NCBI GenBank assembly: GCA_005281725.1
Contig: SSBO01000009.1
Coordinates: 926,127 to 990,126 of the forward strand
DNA length: 64,000 nucleotides
Source: Wuchereria bancrofti
Lineage: Eukaryota > Nematoda > Chromadorea > Rhabditida > Onchocercidae
Direction: 5' to 3'
Shown here: positions 23,745-36,034 of the stretch, in pieces
Layout of the letters: every line of letters starts with the position of its first letter
How positions within the stretch are numbered: the first letter of the stretch is position 1
Notes under the pieces: generated by a model
What the model saw: only the letters and a program-made list of their open reading frames with translations
Told to the model about the DNA's origin: nothing
Database searches by the model: none
Position numbers and translations under genes: made by a program

Positions 23745-26700
23745 ATGCTATTGTTATTATTACTATATTTGACATCTGTTGCGTCATCACCACCTGAACT
23801 AAGATTACGAAATGATTTAATGCATGATTACAATCCATTGGAACGACCGGTTGAACGAAGTGAAGATCCGGTAGTTGTGACACTTGGTGTTGTTTTTCAA
23901 CAAATTATTGATTTGGTGAAATTTCAATTTTTAATTTCATTTTAAATTATTTTAAAATAAGTTATTCTGAAACATTTCACCATGTAAATTACTTATTTTT
24001 GATCTTTTTCATTCAATCAATACTTGTATTTCTTTTAATATAGCAATAAGATTGAAATGAATTATTTTAGTAATTTTTAAAATTTATCAAAATGTTTGAT
24101 TGAAAATTATAGAATGAACGGCAAGAGAAATTAGAGGTAAATGCATGGTTAAAATATAATTGGATAGATATGAAATTACGTTGGGATCCATTAGAATATG
24201 AAAATGTAACCGATTTAAGACATCCGGCTGGTACCATTTGGCAACCTGATATTTTACTTTATAATAGGTAAATTATTCTATTACTGTAATTTTTATTTGT
24301 TAGTATAAATTTTTATTTAAAGTAAACTTTATTTTACTCGTAACTTTCATAATTAAACCTTATTGAAATTGATAGTTGTTAAAGTTGCGAAAGTTTTTTG
24401 ATTGAAGAAATAATTGTAAAAGAATAATTTTTTCAATGAAATACTTTTAAATTTTACATTTAAAAAAAAGACATTTCAATTTTTATTGCTTGAATTCAAT
24501 GACATTTCAAATGTTTTAGTGTTGATTCCGCTTTTGATAGCACATTTAAAGTGAATGCAATTAGTAATAATGATGGTTCAATAACATGGATACCACCTGG
24601 AATTTTTAAAATTTCATGCAAAATTGATATTTATTGGTTTCCATTCGATGAACAAATTTGCTTTTTGAAGGTTTTCATTTAAATTATTTGAAATTACTTC
24701 AAAATATTTATTTAATTTATTAATTTTTTTTCATTCGTTATTTGATATCAAAATTCTTTATATTCTTTAATTAAAATGCTTACTTATTCCATAATCATTT
24801 ACTTATTATGATTAATCAGTTAATATTGAATTATTCCTTCTATTTTAATTATGAATTTGAGACATATCAATCGATGAATACACAATTTTTTGTAAAAATT
24901 AATTCAAAATTAAAATTTAAAAAACGAAACACTATTTGTTTATAGTTCGGTTCCTGGTCATTTAGTGGTCGTGAAATAGATCTTCAACCGGGTGATTTTG
25001 ATATGTCCGATTTTATCGAAAACGGAGAATGGATTATTATCAGTTAGTATCGATTTTCATTTGTTAAATTTTCATATTAAAAATTGTTAATTTTAATTAA
25101 CAATTTTTTCTAATTAAAATTGCAACCGGAAATTCATCAATATTTATATCAAAAAATGCAAACATGAAACAGCTAGAAAGCTAAATTATTTTAGCATCAA
25201 AATAATTTCAACATTTAGAAACCTGGGAACAAAGGAATGAAAAGTTTTACGAATGTTGTCCGGAACCATATCCGGATGTCCGTTTTTTCATTCATCTTAA
25301 AAGAAGAACACTGTATGTTTAAATAATATTTTTACATTATTAAATTTAAAAAAAAAAATTAAAAAATAAAATTTTTTATACTATTAAATTCATTCGCATC
25401 ATTTTTGTCACTTTTTTTTTTTTTTGAAACATATTTATGTAATTATCATTCAACTCTTTCTGTTATTTCATTTTTTCTTTCTGTCGAAAATCAATTAATA
25501 TTGCGACCCTTTAACATTGCTTTTTAATTATTTCAATTAAAAAATTTCATTTTTAAAATTTGCAGATTATTCAATAGCTAATTAAATTAATAGAAATAGA
25601 TCAAAATAATAATTATAAAATTTTTTATTTTATTTTTTCAATGCTTTTAATNGTCGAAAATCAATTAATATTGCGACCCTTTAACATTGCTTTTTAATTA
25701 TTTCAATTAAAAAATTTCATTTTTAAAATTTGCAGATTATTCAATAGCTAATTAAATTAATAGAAATAGATCAAAATAATAATTATAAAATTTTTTATTT
25801 TATTTTTTCAATGCTTTTAATAGCTCATTAGTTTATATTATAAGAAGTTTATTTAATTTTATAGTTTAACGAATAAATTTCATTAAGAAATTGATTTTAA
25901 ATTTAAATATCTTTTTTTATGCTTACAAATATTTTTAACAATATCATCGATATAATTTGTTCAATATTTTATTTGTAATTAATTTTCAGTTCAATTTAAT
26001 TTAATTTTAATAGCTTCTAGTTGATACGAATAATTTCTATTAAGAAATTGATTTTAAATTTAAAATTCTTTTTTTTTTATGTTTACAAATATTTTTAACA
26101 ATATCATCGATATAATTTGTTCAATATTTTAATTGTAATTAATTTTCAGTTCAATTTAATTTAGTTTTAATAACTTCTAGTTGATACGAATAATTTCTAT
26201 TAAGAAATTGATTTTAAATTAAAAATTTTTTTTATATTTACAAATATTTTTAACAATATCATCGATATAATTTGTTCAATATTTTAATTGTAATTAATTT
26301 TCAGTTCAATTTAATTTAGTTTTAATAACTTCTAGTTGATACGAATAATTTCTATTAAGAAATTGATTTTAAATTAAAAATTTTTTTTATATTTACAAAT
26401 ATTTTAAACAATATCATCGATATAATTTGTCCAATATTTAATTTGTAATTCAGTTCAATTTAATTTAATTTTAATAACTTCTAGTTCATAGGAATAATTT
26501 CTACTAAGAAATTGATTTTAAATTTTAAATGTTTTTCATGTTTACAAATATTTTTAACAATATCATCGATATAATTTGTTCAATATCTTATTTGTAATTA
26601 ATTTTCAGTTCAATTTAATTTAGTTTTAATAACTTCTAGTTGATACGAATAATTTCTATTAAGAAATTGATTTTAAATTTAAATATCTTTTTTTTTTATA

Positions 26701-29700
26701 TTTACAAATATTTTTAACAATATCATCGATATAATTTGTTCAATATTTTAATTGTAATTAATTTTCAGTTCAATTTAATTTAGTTTTAATAACTTCTAGT
26801 TGATACGAATAATTTCTATTAAGAAATTGATTTTAAATTTAAAATTCTTTTTTTTTTATGTTTACAAATATTTTTAACAATATCATCGATATAATTTGTT
26901 CAATATTTTAATTGTAATTAATTTTCAGTTCAATTTAATTTAGTTTTAATAACTTCTAGTTAACAATATCATCGATATAATTTGTTCAATATTTTAATTG
27001 TAATTAATTTTCAGTTCAATTAAATTTAGTTTTAATAACTTCTAGTTCATAGGAATAATTTCTATTAAGAAATTGATTTTAAATTTTAAAATTTTTTTTA
27101 TATTTACAAATATTTTTAACAATATCATCGATATAATTTGTTCAATATTTTAATTGTAATTAATTTTCAGTTCAATTTAATTTAGTTTTAATAACTTCTA
27201 GTTGATACGAATAATTTCTATTAAGAAATTGATTTTAAATTAAAAATTTTTTTTATATTTACAAATATTTTAAACAATATCATCGATATAATTTGTCCAA
27301 TATTTAATTTGTAATTCAGTTCAATTTAATTTAATTTTAATAACTTCTAGTTCATAGGAATAATTTCTACTAAGAAATTGATTTTAAATTTTAAATGTTT
27401 TTCATGTTTACAAATATTTTTAACAATATCATCGATATAATTTGTTCAATATCTTATTTGTAATTAATTTTCAGTTCAATTTAATTTAGTTTTAATAACT
27501 TCTAGTTGATACGAATAATTTCTATTAAGAAATTGATTTTAAATTTAAATATCTTTTTTTTATATTTACAAATATTTTTAACAATATCATCGATATAATT
27601 TGTTCAATATTTTAATTGTAATTAATTTTCAGTTCAATTTAATTTAATTTTAATAACTTCTAGTTCATAGGAATAATTTCTACTAAGAAATTGATTTTAA
27701 ATTTAAATATTTTTTTTCATGTTTACAAATATTTTTAACAATATCATCGATATAATTTGTTCAATATCTTATTTGTAATTAATTTTCAGTTCAATTTAAT
27801 TTAGTTTTAATAACTTCTAGTTGATACGAATAATTTCTATTAAGAAATTGATTTTAAATTTAAATATCTTTTTTTTTTATATTTACAAATATTTTTAACA
27901 ATATCATCGATATAATTTGTTCAATATTTTAATTGTAATTAATTTTTACTATGCATTCAATTTAATTTAGTTTTAATAACTTCTAGTTGATACGAATAAT
28001 TTCTATTAAGAAATTGATTTTAAATTTAAAATTCTTTTTTTTTTATATTTACAAATATTTTTAACAATATCATCGATATAATTTGTTCAATATTTTATTT
28101 GTAATTAATTTTCAGTTCAATTTAATTTAATTTTAATAGCTTCTAGTTGATACGAATAATTTCTATTAAGAAATTGATTTTAAATTTAAAATTCTTTTTT
28201 TTTTATGTTTACAAATATTTTTAACAATATCATCGATATAATTTGTTCAATATCTTATTTGTAATTAATTTTCAGTTCAATTTAATTTAGTTTTAATAAC
28301 TTCTAGTTGATACGAATAATTTCTATTAAGAAATTGATTTTAAATTAAAAATTTTTTTTATATTTACAAATATTTTTAACAATATCATCGATATAATTTG
28401 TTCAATATTTTAATTGTAATTAATTTTCAGTTCAATTTAATTTAGTTTTAATAACTTCTAGTTGATACGAATAATTTCTATTAAGAAATTGATTTTAAAT
28501 TTAAATATCTTTTTTTTTCATGTTTACAAATATTTTTAACAATATCATCGATATAATTTGTCCAATATTTAATTTGTAATTCAGTTCAATTTAATTTAAT
28601 TTTAATAACTTCTAGTTCATAGGAATAATTTCTACTAAGAAATTGATTTTAAATTTTAAATGTTTTTCATGTTTACAAATATTTTTAACAATATCATCGA
28701 TATAATTTGTTCAATATCTTATTTGTAATTAATTTTCAGTTCAATTTAATTTAGTTTTAATAACTTCTAGTTGATACGAATAATTTCTATTAAGAAATTG
28801 ATTTTAAATTTAAATATCTTTTTTTTTTATATTTACAAATATTTTTAACAATATCATCGATATAATTTGTTCAATATTTTAATTGTAATTAATTTTCAGT
28901 TACTATGCATTCAATTTAATAATGCCATGTATGATGACACTAATATTAATTGTCCTTGGTTTTACACTCAGTCCTGATACCTGTGAAAAAGTAGGCTTAC
29001 AAATTTCGGTATCACTTGCTATTTGCATATTTCTAACATTGATGAATGAAATGACACCACTTACCTCTGAAGCAGTACCATTATTAGGTTAGTATTTATT
29101 AAATTTAATTTTTATTTAAATTTAATTTTATTTTTTTATCCTTTCCCTTTCCATTCATCACTTTTTGATTATAATTAATTAATTATTGAATAGTATTGAT
29201 GTTCAATAATATGCATTACACATATAATTTAGAAGAAATAAGTAATTAAAATTAAATTTTTCAATAAATAAAATAGATAATTTGTTTAAAAAGAAAAAAT
29301 ATGACAAAACATTATTTTAATTATATCTTTTTTTATTTTTTTAGGAATATTTTTTCTAAGTTGTATGGTTATATCGGTAGCAGCTACATCTTTTACCGTT
29401 TATGTGCAAGCTGTTCATTTCCGGAATCCGGATACACAAATGAGAATGAATTTTTGGGTATATTTTTTCAATAATTATACAACTAATTTTTTAACCATTT
29501 AAAATTTCAAAATTTTAATTTTTTTAAATTGTTGTACTATTAAATAATTTAAATTAAAAGCTATAATTTGAATGTTAAATATTATTTAAATTTGAATTTT
29601 AATAATTTTATATCTTTTCTTTTTCTAACAACAAAAAGATGCGATATATATTATTGGAATGGGCACCGTTTATTTTACGTATCAAACAACCGAAACGTGA

Positions 29701-31012
29701 AAACACGTTGGAAACAATTAAACAAGGCTGGAAAAATCGAAAGAATAGAAATGACGATCATCGTACTGCCTTTACTTATGTTTGTTTTTCGTTTTTTTTT
29801 TTGAAAGAACTTTTAAATACTTTTTATAAATAATCATATAAAATTTAAAAACATAGCATAGTAATTAATTAATTATAGATTTAGTAATCAATTATTTTTC
29901 ATTCTTTTAGTATTATATTTTTTATGAATTTTTTTACCTTATATATAATCAATAATTCATTTTTGTTAAATTTTGCTAAATTAAAAGATTAAAATTGAAA
30001 AGAAAATTAAAAAAGAAAATTTTTTATCTTTAAGTAATTCGTATATTTGTAGTTTTCTTTAAATTTATATGAAAAAATTTTTTTTTTAATGATATTTGTA
30101 ATAATAATGCAATAATACTTACTGAATTTTTACGTTATTTTGTTTTTGTTTTAATTTCTATTATGTTTTAATATTTTAAAATTATTCATAAAATATTAAA
30201 TTTTCAGAATGATGGACATATGTTGGTAATTGAAAAAATTGGTGATGTATTGCGAGAAAATTTTCAAAGTTTAATTTTTCAATTAAAAGTTACTCAATAT
30301 GAAAAACATGATCAAAATTTATTACAACGCTTAAAAATGCTTGATCGTATTTATAAACATGTTAAGGTTTGCATATTTTCTTTTTCCAACCACTCTCTCT
30401 CTCTCTCTTTTTTGAATATATTTGAAATTATTTTATTTATTTTTTCTCTATATTTAATTACTTAATTAGATTTATTAAACTATTCAATGAATAAAATTAG
30501 TTTTTTCTTTTATCTTTTATGCGTTGTTTTATTGTTTTATTCTTATATTAAATAAATAAAAAAAAAATAAAAAAAAATTTTTTCAGTTTTCTGTTTTCTT
30601 TTTTTTGATTTTTTAATGAAATTAATTAATTCTTATTAATTTATTATAAAATTAGATTAATTTAAGGATATTCGTGAGAAAACAGATGACTGTTCAATAA
30701 ATAAAATTAATTTTTTTTTTCATTGTTTTATTTTTGTATTAAATAAAAATAAAAAATTAAAATTAAACAAAATTCCTTTTTTTTTTGATTTTTTTAATGA
30801 AATTAATTAATTCTTATTAATTTATTATAAAATTAGATGAATTTAAGGATATTCGTGAGAAAACAGATGATGTAATCGAAGAGAAACGAATTGCAAATGA
30901 ATGGCGATTTGCAGCAATTGTTGTTGATCGAATTGGTTTAATTTTATTTACAATTGTAATTGCTATCACTTCCTTAACTATTGCTATTCGAGCACCTTAT
31001 CTTGTCGCTTAA
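23745..31012 (+). CDS. nicotinic acetylcholine receptor, alpha-type subunit
   Basis: Subunit of a pentameric acetylcholine-gated cation channel of the plasma membrane. Ten exons join in phase to 477 residues: 23745-23915, 24113-24267, 24520-24670, 24946-25042, 25219-25312, 28900-29087, 29345-29457, 29639-29779, 30208-30366, 30848-31012. A signal peptide ([15 protein letters not shown]) is followed by [10 protein letters not shown], the Cys-loop with Cys142 and Cys156 (x13, FPFDEQ), GSWSFSG, the alpha-defining vicinal Cys204-Cys205 ([11 protein letters not shown]), M1-M3, a cytoplasmic loop and M4 ending in RAPYLVA. M2 has Glu at -1', Leu9' and Glu20', the pattern of a cation-selective pore. 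It is closest by eye to the alpha7/ACR-16-like group; I do not assign a symbol. Cys at -2' and 12' of M2 are unusual. The last exon uses a TTTAAG acceptor chosen to keep phase. Intron 5 (25313-28899) is filled by repeats. Confidence 0.94.
25483..25821. repeat. 169-bp direct duplication around a single N
   Basis: 25483-25651 and 25653-25821 read identically base for base and are separated only by N at 25652. This is most simply two contig ends carrying the same sequence that were joined without merging, in which case the true intron is 170 bp shorter here. Confidence 0.85.
25850..28899 (+). repeat. about 158-bp tandem array carrying decoy splice acceptors, 20 copies
   Basis: The landmark atatcatcgatataattt starts at 25941, 26101, 26256, 26411, 26560, 26720, 26880, 26966, 27122, 27277, 27426, 27584, 27741, 27901, 28067, 28227, 28382, 28542, 28691 and 28851. 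Spacing is 149-166 bp, with one 86-bp truncated unit. Variants (gatacgaat versus cataggaat, Tcatg versus Tatat) recur in blocks, so a higher-order structure is present. Nearly every unit contains an attttcag or aattcag acceptor followed by ttcaatttaat, a shortened copy of the start of receptor exon 6. The last unit runs straight into the real exon. Confidence 0.92.
30470..30870 (+). repeat. 181-bp duplication spanning the last-exon acceptor
   Basis: In receptor intron 9, the block ending tttaaggatattcgtgagaa occurs at about 30661-30690 and again at 30842-30871. The second is the true start of exon 10 (GATATTCGTGAG after TTTAAG). The first is a decoy copy of acceptor plus the first ten codons, followed by unrelated sequence. 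Confidence 0.85.
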
Positions 31013-34000
31013 TGATTAATTTAATTTATCATTTATCACTGATATATGCTTTTTTCTTCCATATCATTACAATGTTAACAAAATTATTTGTAACTTTATT
31101 GCTATAGTTAATCTGATAGTTGTATCAAAGATATGTTGCATAATTAATTAATTTGATAACAATTAATTAGGATATTATATTTGAGATATGTAAAAATAAT
31201 TAATTTGATTTTACAAAAAAAGATCATCAATAATCATGCAATTTGTTTATTACTTATTTATTATTGATAAGTTATTGGTAATAATTGTTACTGTTATTAT
31301 ATCACACAAAAAAAAAAACGGGTATAAAATAGAAATTACAATGATAACAAACAATGATGAGTAATGAATTAAGCAAAAAAAAAAGGTTTAAAAAAAATTT
31401 AATTGAAGAAAAAAAGTTCGCAAAAAATATTATCATCAAAATTAGCGCAATTGTCAGCGCATTTAGTCATTACACAATTATAATTCCACCCGGATCATTG
31501 ATATTTTTCTATTTTCTCATATTCATGATAATTTTGTAATCATTTTTTGTTTCGATGAAATCTCAAAAATTAAGGTATTTGCTTATAAAAATTTACCCTT
31601 CTGGGTATTATAGCAAATATCGGGTAAGAAAACAGGAAACTAATTCTCTGTATTATGTTTTTCTCATCAAAATATTTGCATAATTGTGTCAAATTCATTG
31701 TTTAATTATATTTATCACTCATGATTGTACTGTTATTAATTCTATTTCTACCAGCTAATTAGTTAATTAATTAATTAATTAGTTAATTGCAACTTGTATT
31801 TGTATTAAATACATTATAAGTATCCATGGATATAATCACTTTTTCAAATTTTTTTACCATTTTTTGTTTTTTATTGTTTGAAAATTAAGTCAGTGCTAAA
31901 ATTATAAATTAAATGTAAATTTTGTGAAGTATTAATTAAAGATAACTTTTACATTCATTCAAATTTTTACTTAATTTTTGCTCGATTATTATAAATTGCT
32001 TTAAAAGAAATTTATAAAATTTCCATCAAATAAAATAAAAAAAAAATAAATAAAAAGATAAATATTAATTGCTACAAATTTTTTTTCTCTACGGTTTTGA
32101 TTAAAGGAAATGAAATTACATCATCATTGATACAGTTTGAATTAAATTTCATATTTAAACCACAGAAATGAAATTCACTAAATAAACATTCCATTTCATC
32201 AAACATTCGAAATGCAAATTAATTGTTCAAATCTGAAACAAAAAAACTTTAGCACAAATATTTCATTGATATTACTTTTTAATAAAAAAATTTAGCTATA
32301 AAATATGAAAAAAAAAGTTAATTAATGATTCATTATTTACCAGTCATTGCTTGAATGATAAATTAATCTAAAATTCCATTTATGAAGAAGTAAAAATGTC
32401 GAAGTTTTGTTGACAACAAAATCCGTATTTGAATATAATCAATAAAATTTGAAAAATTATTTAATTCAATTAAAAAAAAAGAAATTATCTACATGAAAAA
32501 TAGATGTAAATAAATTCAATTCAATCAACCAATTTAATTTTCATTTTGTTTTATAATTTGATGTTAGCTTATACGATTGCATTAATCATATCTGATAGTA
32601 ACTTTATTCAATCTTTGGATAAAATAAAACTAAAAAAACATCACTGAGCTAAAAAATTATAAAAATAAAAAAAAAAATTGATAATTTTGTTATTGATTGC
32701 ATCATTTATTGGCAAAAATATTTATTTTGCGTTTAGTGGAATAATTTGTGAAAGAGATTACACGTGTAATACGTGTAATACGTCTAGTGTGTAGTCATAT
32801 ATTGTAAATAATTTAATAGCTATTCGCTTAATGTTGGATAGCTATTTAATAATAATATGACAATTTGCCATATGAATCAATCTGACATAAAATTTGTATA
32901 CTATGAAATTAAATATTAAAAATTTTTATGCTAAGAAAAAAAAAAACTCTTACAATGTTTGATTACATAAGATGGAAATTTTAAAAATACATATATTCTG
33001 TTAGTATTAAAGTGTCATCAAACACCACAAAAGTAATTTGAGCACTTTTTTTTTGAACATAAATTTTTGACAAAGTAAAATGATTAATCATTCAAAAAAA
33101 AAAAAAAAAGTTTCAGCTTTTCAATTCATCACTTATTTGCTAGTGATATTAATGATATGATTAGGATTGAATTTGCTAATGATATGATTACAACTGCAAA
33201 TTAATTGTTTATTTTATAATAATGTTTAAAATATTTGCTACTTGGTAAATAGTATCAAAATAATAAAAATAATTAAATCTAAATAATTCATCTTAGTCAG
33301 GTTTAATAGTTTAAAACGAATTGGTTGAAGCAATTTATTTATAGGTTGAAGGAAACAATAAATAAATTGTGTTTGTTTGAAAAAAAAAAACAAATATACA
33401 AAAAATTTTCATGCTAAATTGAAATGAAATTATTGAATTTAAATCATTTAATAAAGATTTGAATAAAATTTGCTCATAGTATTATAATTAAAATTAACAC
33501 AAAATGATTAGTAATGATGTAAAATATAAGAAAGCGGTAACAATTCTAAAAAATATCCAAGAAATACTATCAAATTGTTCGTAAAGGTTTTTTTTTTTTT
33601 TTAATTGGTCGGTGAAAAAAAAAAGATTAAATCTTTGTTAATTTTTCTTTTAAATTTATTAATTTAGCTAAAATTTCTAAAATGTAGCTTGTTTTCTTTT
33701 TTTTTTTCAAATTTTGTGCATTTTTGAAATTAATTTGAAATTAATTTATTCAGAAAATATTTACGTTATATATTCTACGTCAATTATCATGCAAACAATT
33801 AACACATTGCATTTATTTTCTTTTTTCTCTGTATTAATATTATAATTTTACAAATTAATCAGATTAATTTATTACAATAAATATAAATATTCCATTTATT
33901 GATAATTTTAATTGAATTTATTTTCTTTCAGATAAATTTGACCTTTAAAGAAAAAAAAAAGACATTCAGTAAAATTATTCATGAATTTATCTTTATGTTA

Positions 34001-34705
34001 TGCTTTATTCTTGTAAATACAATGTTTATTTATTTATTTTCTTTTTCTTTTGCAAAAAAAAAACATTAATTTCTAATAATTCAAAAACAAAAATTAATTA
34101 GACTTTATGCATAATTAACACAAATAATACATTTTTTTTTCTTTTTCATTATTAATTTATTCAATATTGATATAATAAAAGAGAAAATAAAGCGCTCATT
34201 TTTGTTACCAAATATGGTACCGCTGTTCTCAATGAATCATTGTGGTAAAAATCGGAAGTACTTTGAGTGATTATCGTTGTTGACACTAAAATGATATCAG
34301 AGACTAAATAAAAAAAAAAAAAAAAATGATAGGAAAAAATGATAAGAATTTATTTTAATATATGATAAGAATTTATTTTTAGAAAATGATAAGAATTTTA
34401 CTTTAATATATATTTGTTAGATGAAAATAAGCACTAAAATTACTTTAGAATTTACTCTCTTTTTACTTAAGATTAGCAATTAATAAGCTTAGCACTATTT
34501 TTATTGTTTTCAATTTAAAATCTAACAAAAAAAAAAAAAAATTCACAGAGAATTACAATTAATGTTTACAAACATTGTTGAAAATTAGAAGACTTTTACA
34601 ATAGCAATGAAAATCGATATGAAAGATGACCAGCGTTTCCTTAATTTAAAGTGAGAAGTGAAAAAAAATTTTTTTTAATTTTGAAAAAAACTTTTTAATT
34701 TAAAA
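31013..34705. other. convergent intergenic region, no gene seen
   Basis: This lies between the 3' ends of the receptor (plus) and the mucin-like gene (minus). It contains AT homopolymers, a ttaattaattaattagttaa run near 31757-31787 and a short tacacgtgtaatacgtgtaa block near 32759-32780. A 61-residue plus-strand frame at 31354 has no splice context or recognisable motif. Poly(A) sites cannot be placed with confidence. Confidence 0.5.
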
Positions 34706-36034
34706 TTAAGCAAAGTCATTGCCTTCTGTCGTCGTTATCTCATTGTTCGATGGAATTTTTTCAGTCGTTGGTGATATTGTCGTTCTTTTCGTTGGTGGCA
34801 CCATCGTTTCCTCTGTTGTTGGCGACTCCTCTGTTCCCTGTGTTACCGGCGGTATCGTCGTTTGGTATGGTGGTGACAGCGTTGTTTCGTCTGTTGTTGG
34901 TGACACAGTCGTTTCCTCTGTTCCCTGTGTTACCGGAGATACCGTTGTTTGGTATGGTGGTGACAGCGTTGTTTCGTCTGTTGTTGGTGACACAGTCGTT
35001 TCCTCTGTTCCCTGTGTTACCGGCGGTATCGTCGTTTGGTATGGTGATGACAGCGTTGTTTCGTCTGTTGTTGGTGACACAGTCATTTCCTCTGTCCCCT
35101 GTGTTACCGGCGGTGTTGTCGTTTGGTATGTTGGTGACACCGTTGTTTCGTCTACTAATGGTGTCACCGTTGTTCCCTCTGTTACCGGAAGCACCGTCGT
35201 TTGGTATGCTGGTGACACTGTTGTTTCTTCTGTTAACGGTGTCACTATTATTTCCTCTGTTCTCTGTGTTACCGAAGGTACCGTTGTTTGGTATGTTGGT
35301 GACATCGTTGTTTCATCTGTTTCTGGAGACACTGTTAATAGTGGTGACACCGTTGTTTCTTCTATTAATGGTGACACACCTTCTGTCATTGATACCATTG
35401 TCGTCCATTTTTCTACCTTGTTTTCTGCAATTAAATTAAGAATTATACCATAATAAAATGATTTACAGTCAGAATTTCCATTAATTAATGTGACATATTC
35501 GCTTGTCATTCTTTTAATTAACTGTTATTGTTGTCTTTCCTTCATACCCAAAAGATTTTTTTGCATTGGATAGGTTAATTAACTTGAAATAGTTAAATTT
35601 AAAAGAAAAAAAAAACCATTTTTTATTATTGTTTTGCCGTATCGATTAGCACGTATCACGACACGTTGATTGCTATTAATTTTTGTTTCATCGTTATGTA
35701 CGGCAGTGCTGATAATAAATATGAAAACTGAAATAACAATGAATGCGTAAGAAATACGTCATAATTACGCGTATATTTATTTCAACTTTTATTTTCACAT
35801 TAAATAATTTTGAATTTAGTCAACTAATAAGGCAGAAAGATTGAAAATAGTTGAAATAATTAATATGCATCACTTTCTTGTCTATTAATCTGGCTTTGTC
35901 AATAATGAATAATAAATCTATTTGGTCTAATTCATTTATTAGAAAAAAAAAAAAAAGAAACTTCAATAGCAATTAATTTTAGAAATTAAAATGAAACCTG
36001 TAAGCAGTATGATATGAAGAAGATACGATGACAT
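34706..36034 (-). CDS. secreted Thr/Ser/Pro-rich mucin-like protein
   Basis: Three exons join in phase to 288 residues: 36034-35998, 35727-35617 and 35424-34706 (stop TAA). The first two encode a signal peptide (MSSYLLHIILLT then VFIFIISTA, likely cut after Ala21) and a short basic segment (QRVVIRANRYGK). The last exon is a long Thr/Ser/Pro domain of 29-residue repeats, each with TTVSPTTDETTLSPPYQTT and PPVTQGTEE, dense in potential O-glycosylation sites. There is no membrane anchor or GPI-type tail, so a secreted or surface-coat role is likely. Repeat mucins of this style occur among nematode surface and sheath glycoproteins; orthology is not claimed. Splice sites used are CAG|GTTTCA, ATTTCAG, AATG|GTTTTT and ATTGCAG. 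If the last intron is not spliced, the exon 3 frame runs on upstream to an ATG at 35509 without a signal peptide. Repeats on the complementary strand give spurious frames. Confidence 0.78.
34870..35130 (-). repeat. 87-bp coding minisatellite in the mucin domain
   Basis: The landmark gacagcgttgtttcgtctgt recurs at 34875, 34962 and 35049, giving a 29-codon unit of the mucin-like protein, with more diverged units beyond. Copies differ mainly at silent or conservative positions. Copy number is likely to vary between individuals. Confidence 0.88.

Noticed and set aside
34719..35453. Two long plus-strand frames (244 and 229 codons) opposite the mucin exon
   Set aside because: They are mirror readings of an 87-bp repeat whose length is divisible by three. 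The minus frame has the signal peptide, splice phases and Thr/Ser/Pro composition of a real protein.
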